Below, piece after piece: positions 59,326 to 60,000 of a DNA stretch of 60,000 nucleotides (the stretch's first letter is position 1; each line of letters begins with the position of its first letter). The DNA is from Acanthaster planci (taxonomy: Eukaryota; Echinodermata; Asteroidea; Valvatida; Acanthasteridae), in NCBI RefSeq assembly GCF_001949145.1, contig NW_019091395.1, forward strand, positions 537,106 through 597,105, in the 5' to 3' direction. The position numbers were made by a program, and so were the translations under genes. The notes beneath the pieces were generated by a model. It was given only the letters and a program-made list of their open reading frames with translations, made no database searches and was not told the origin of the DNA.

Positions 59326-60000
59326 AAAAGGGCTTTGAAATAGTACTGTGCACCATGCAAACAGAGTGACTGATTATCCATCAGATGCATTGTTGTCAGT
59401 ACGGAGAGTGTACTTGAACAGCATAGGAAGTGAACACGTAACAGCCGGAGGGTACCCTGTACATATTTGGGCATGCGCATATCGCTTGGCGAGGAGGGTG
59501 CCCTGTGAGAGTATTGTTTGCAGTCAGTGTGTCAATGACGAGAGGCCATGGCCACAGTTGACTAGGTAGGGGAGGGGAGGGGATAGGGGTGGGGTGGTAG
59601 CGATAACGATTTTTGCAAGGGTTTAATTTCTTCAGCGTACATGTATGTACATTGTTCATCATTGCTAAGTTTGTATTCTGTTCCGAATACATGTAACTAT
59701 AATTAACTCGCAGCAGTTCAAAAACTTTGATTTCCAAAACCTATTGGCCTGCAATTTTTAGGACTATTATAAACAGCCCTGTCGCCAGCTTGGGGGGTGG
59801 AAGGGGGCATAGCACCAGCTAGGAGGCACATCACAAGAACAATGGATAGTGTTCATGCTTATGTTGATCACGCCTGATCATACATTTAAGTTGATCTAGG
59901 AAGGAAATACTGGTATTTAAAAAGAGATGATGTGAAGGGGTACTGAAAAAGTACAAACCCTATTTGTTTTCAATTCAAAAATCATACAGTTCTTGTTTAT
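59326..60000. other. No recognisable gene to the window end
   Basis: A 73-codon ORF (59348-59569) has no recognised domain. A G-rich run follows at about 59570-59600, and another GC-rich patch lies near 59790-59810. Confidence 0.4.

Noticed and set aside
1-60000. CRISPR array, operon or phage-type defence system
   Set aside because: No regularly spaced repeats, no tightly packed ORFs with ribosome binding sites; splice signals and intron structure show animal nuclear DNA.

Overview
The window looks like intron-rich nuclear DNA of an invertebrate animal, most likely a deuterostome (echinoderm, hemichordate or cephalochordate). Reasons: metazoan splice signals, half of a nuclear-receptor DNA-binding domain split by an intron, THAP-domain sequences, decayed non-LTR retrotransposons, many short inverted-repeat elements, long poly-C/poly-G and poly-T runs, and very frequent TACATGTA palindromes. 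No bacterial or organellar gene organisation is seen. The species cannot be fixed from the sequence alone. Most open reading frames of 60-120 codons here are chance and are not annotated.

The best-supported gene is a plus-strand nuclear receptor of the NR1 type. Its first coding exon (22169-22313) follows a promoter-like block with three CCAATCAG boxes and a TATA-like element, and a leader with an upstream ORF. Its second coding exon (56231-56370) encodes the start of the DNA-binding domain up to the end of the first zinc finger. The two exons join in matching phase across an intron of about 33.9 kb. The rest of the receptor (second finger, hinge, ligand-binding domain) was not found and should lie to the right of the window. 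Upstream there is a CpG-rich block (about 10320-10940) with a possible minus-strand first exon, and a candidate exon at 11856-12064 with strong splice sites on both sides.

The left 10 kb holds a retrotransposon tail (138-290), a broken THAP-domain sequence (1134-1477) and a 208-bp tandem duplication (6639-7054). The rest of that part is without recognisable genes.

The large intron is a landing zone for mobile DNA. It holds several inverted-repeat or MITE-like elements (24246-24920, 25506-25730, 25927-26282, 35341-35702, 44384-44551), a 326-bp tandem duplication (38444-39099), a minisatellite-like array (23443-23792) and an intact THAP zinc-finger reading frame on the opposite strand (32887-33372). 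One foldback element inside the intron (35341-35702) has a sister copy upstream of the promoter (18378-18744) in the opposite orientation. To the right of the second receptor exon lie another inverted repeat (56766-57020), a degenerate reverse transcriptase (57941-58850) and an unassigned ORF (59014-59325).

No rRNA gene, convincing tRNA or CRISPR array was seen. The most useful leads are the receptor gene model, its promoter and uORF, the nested antisense THAP ORF, and the set of small inverted-repeat elements, one of which has a visible target-site duplication.
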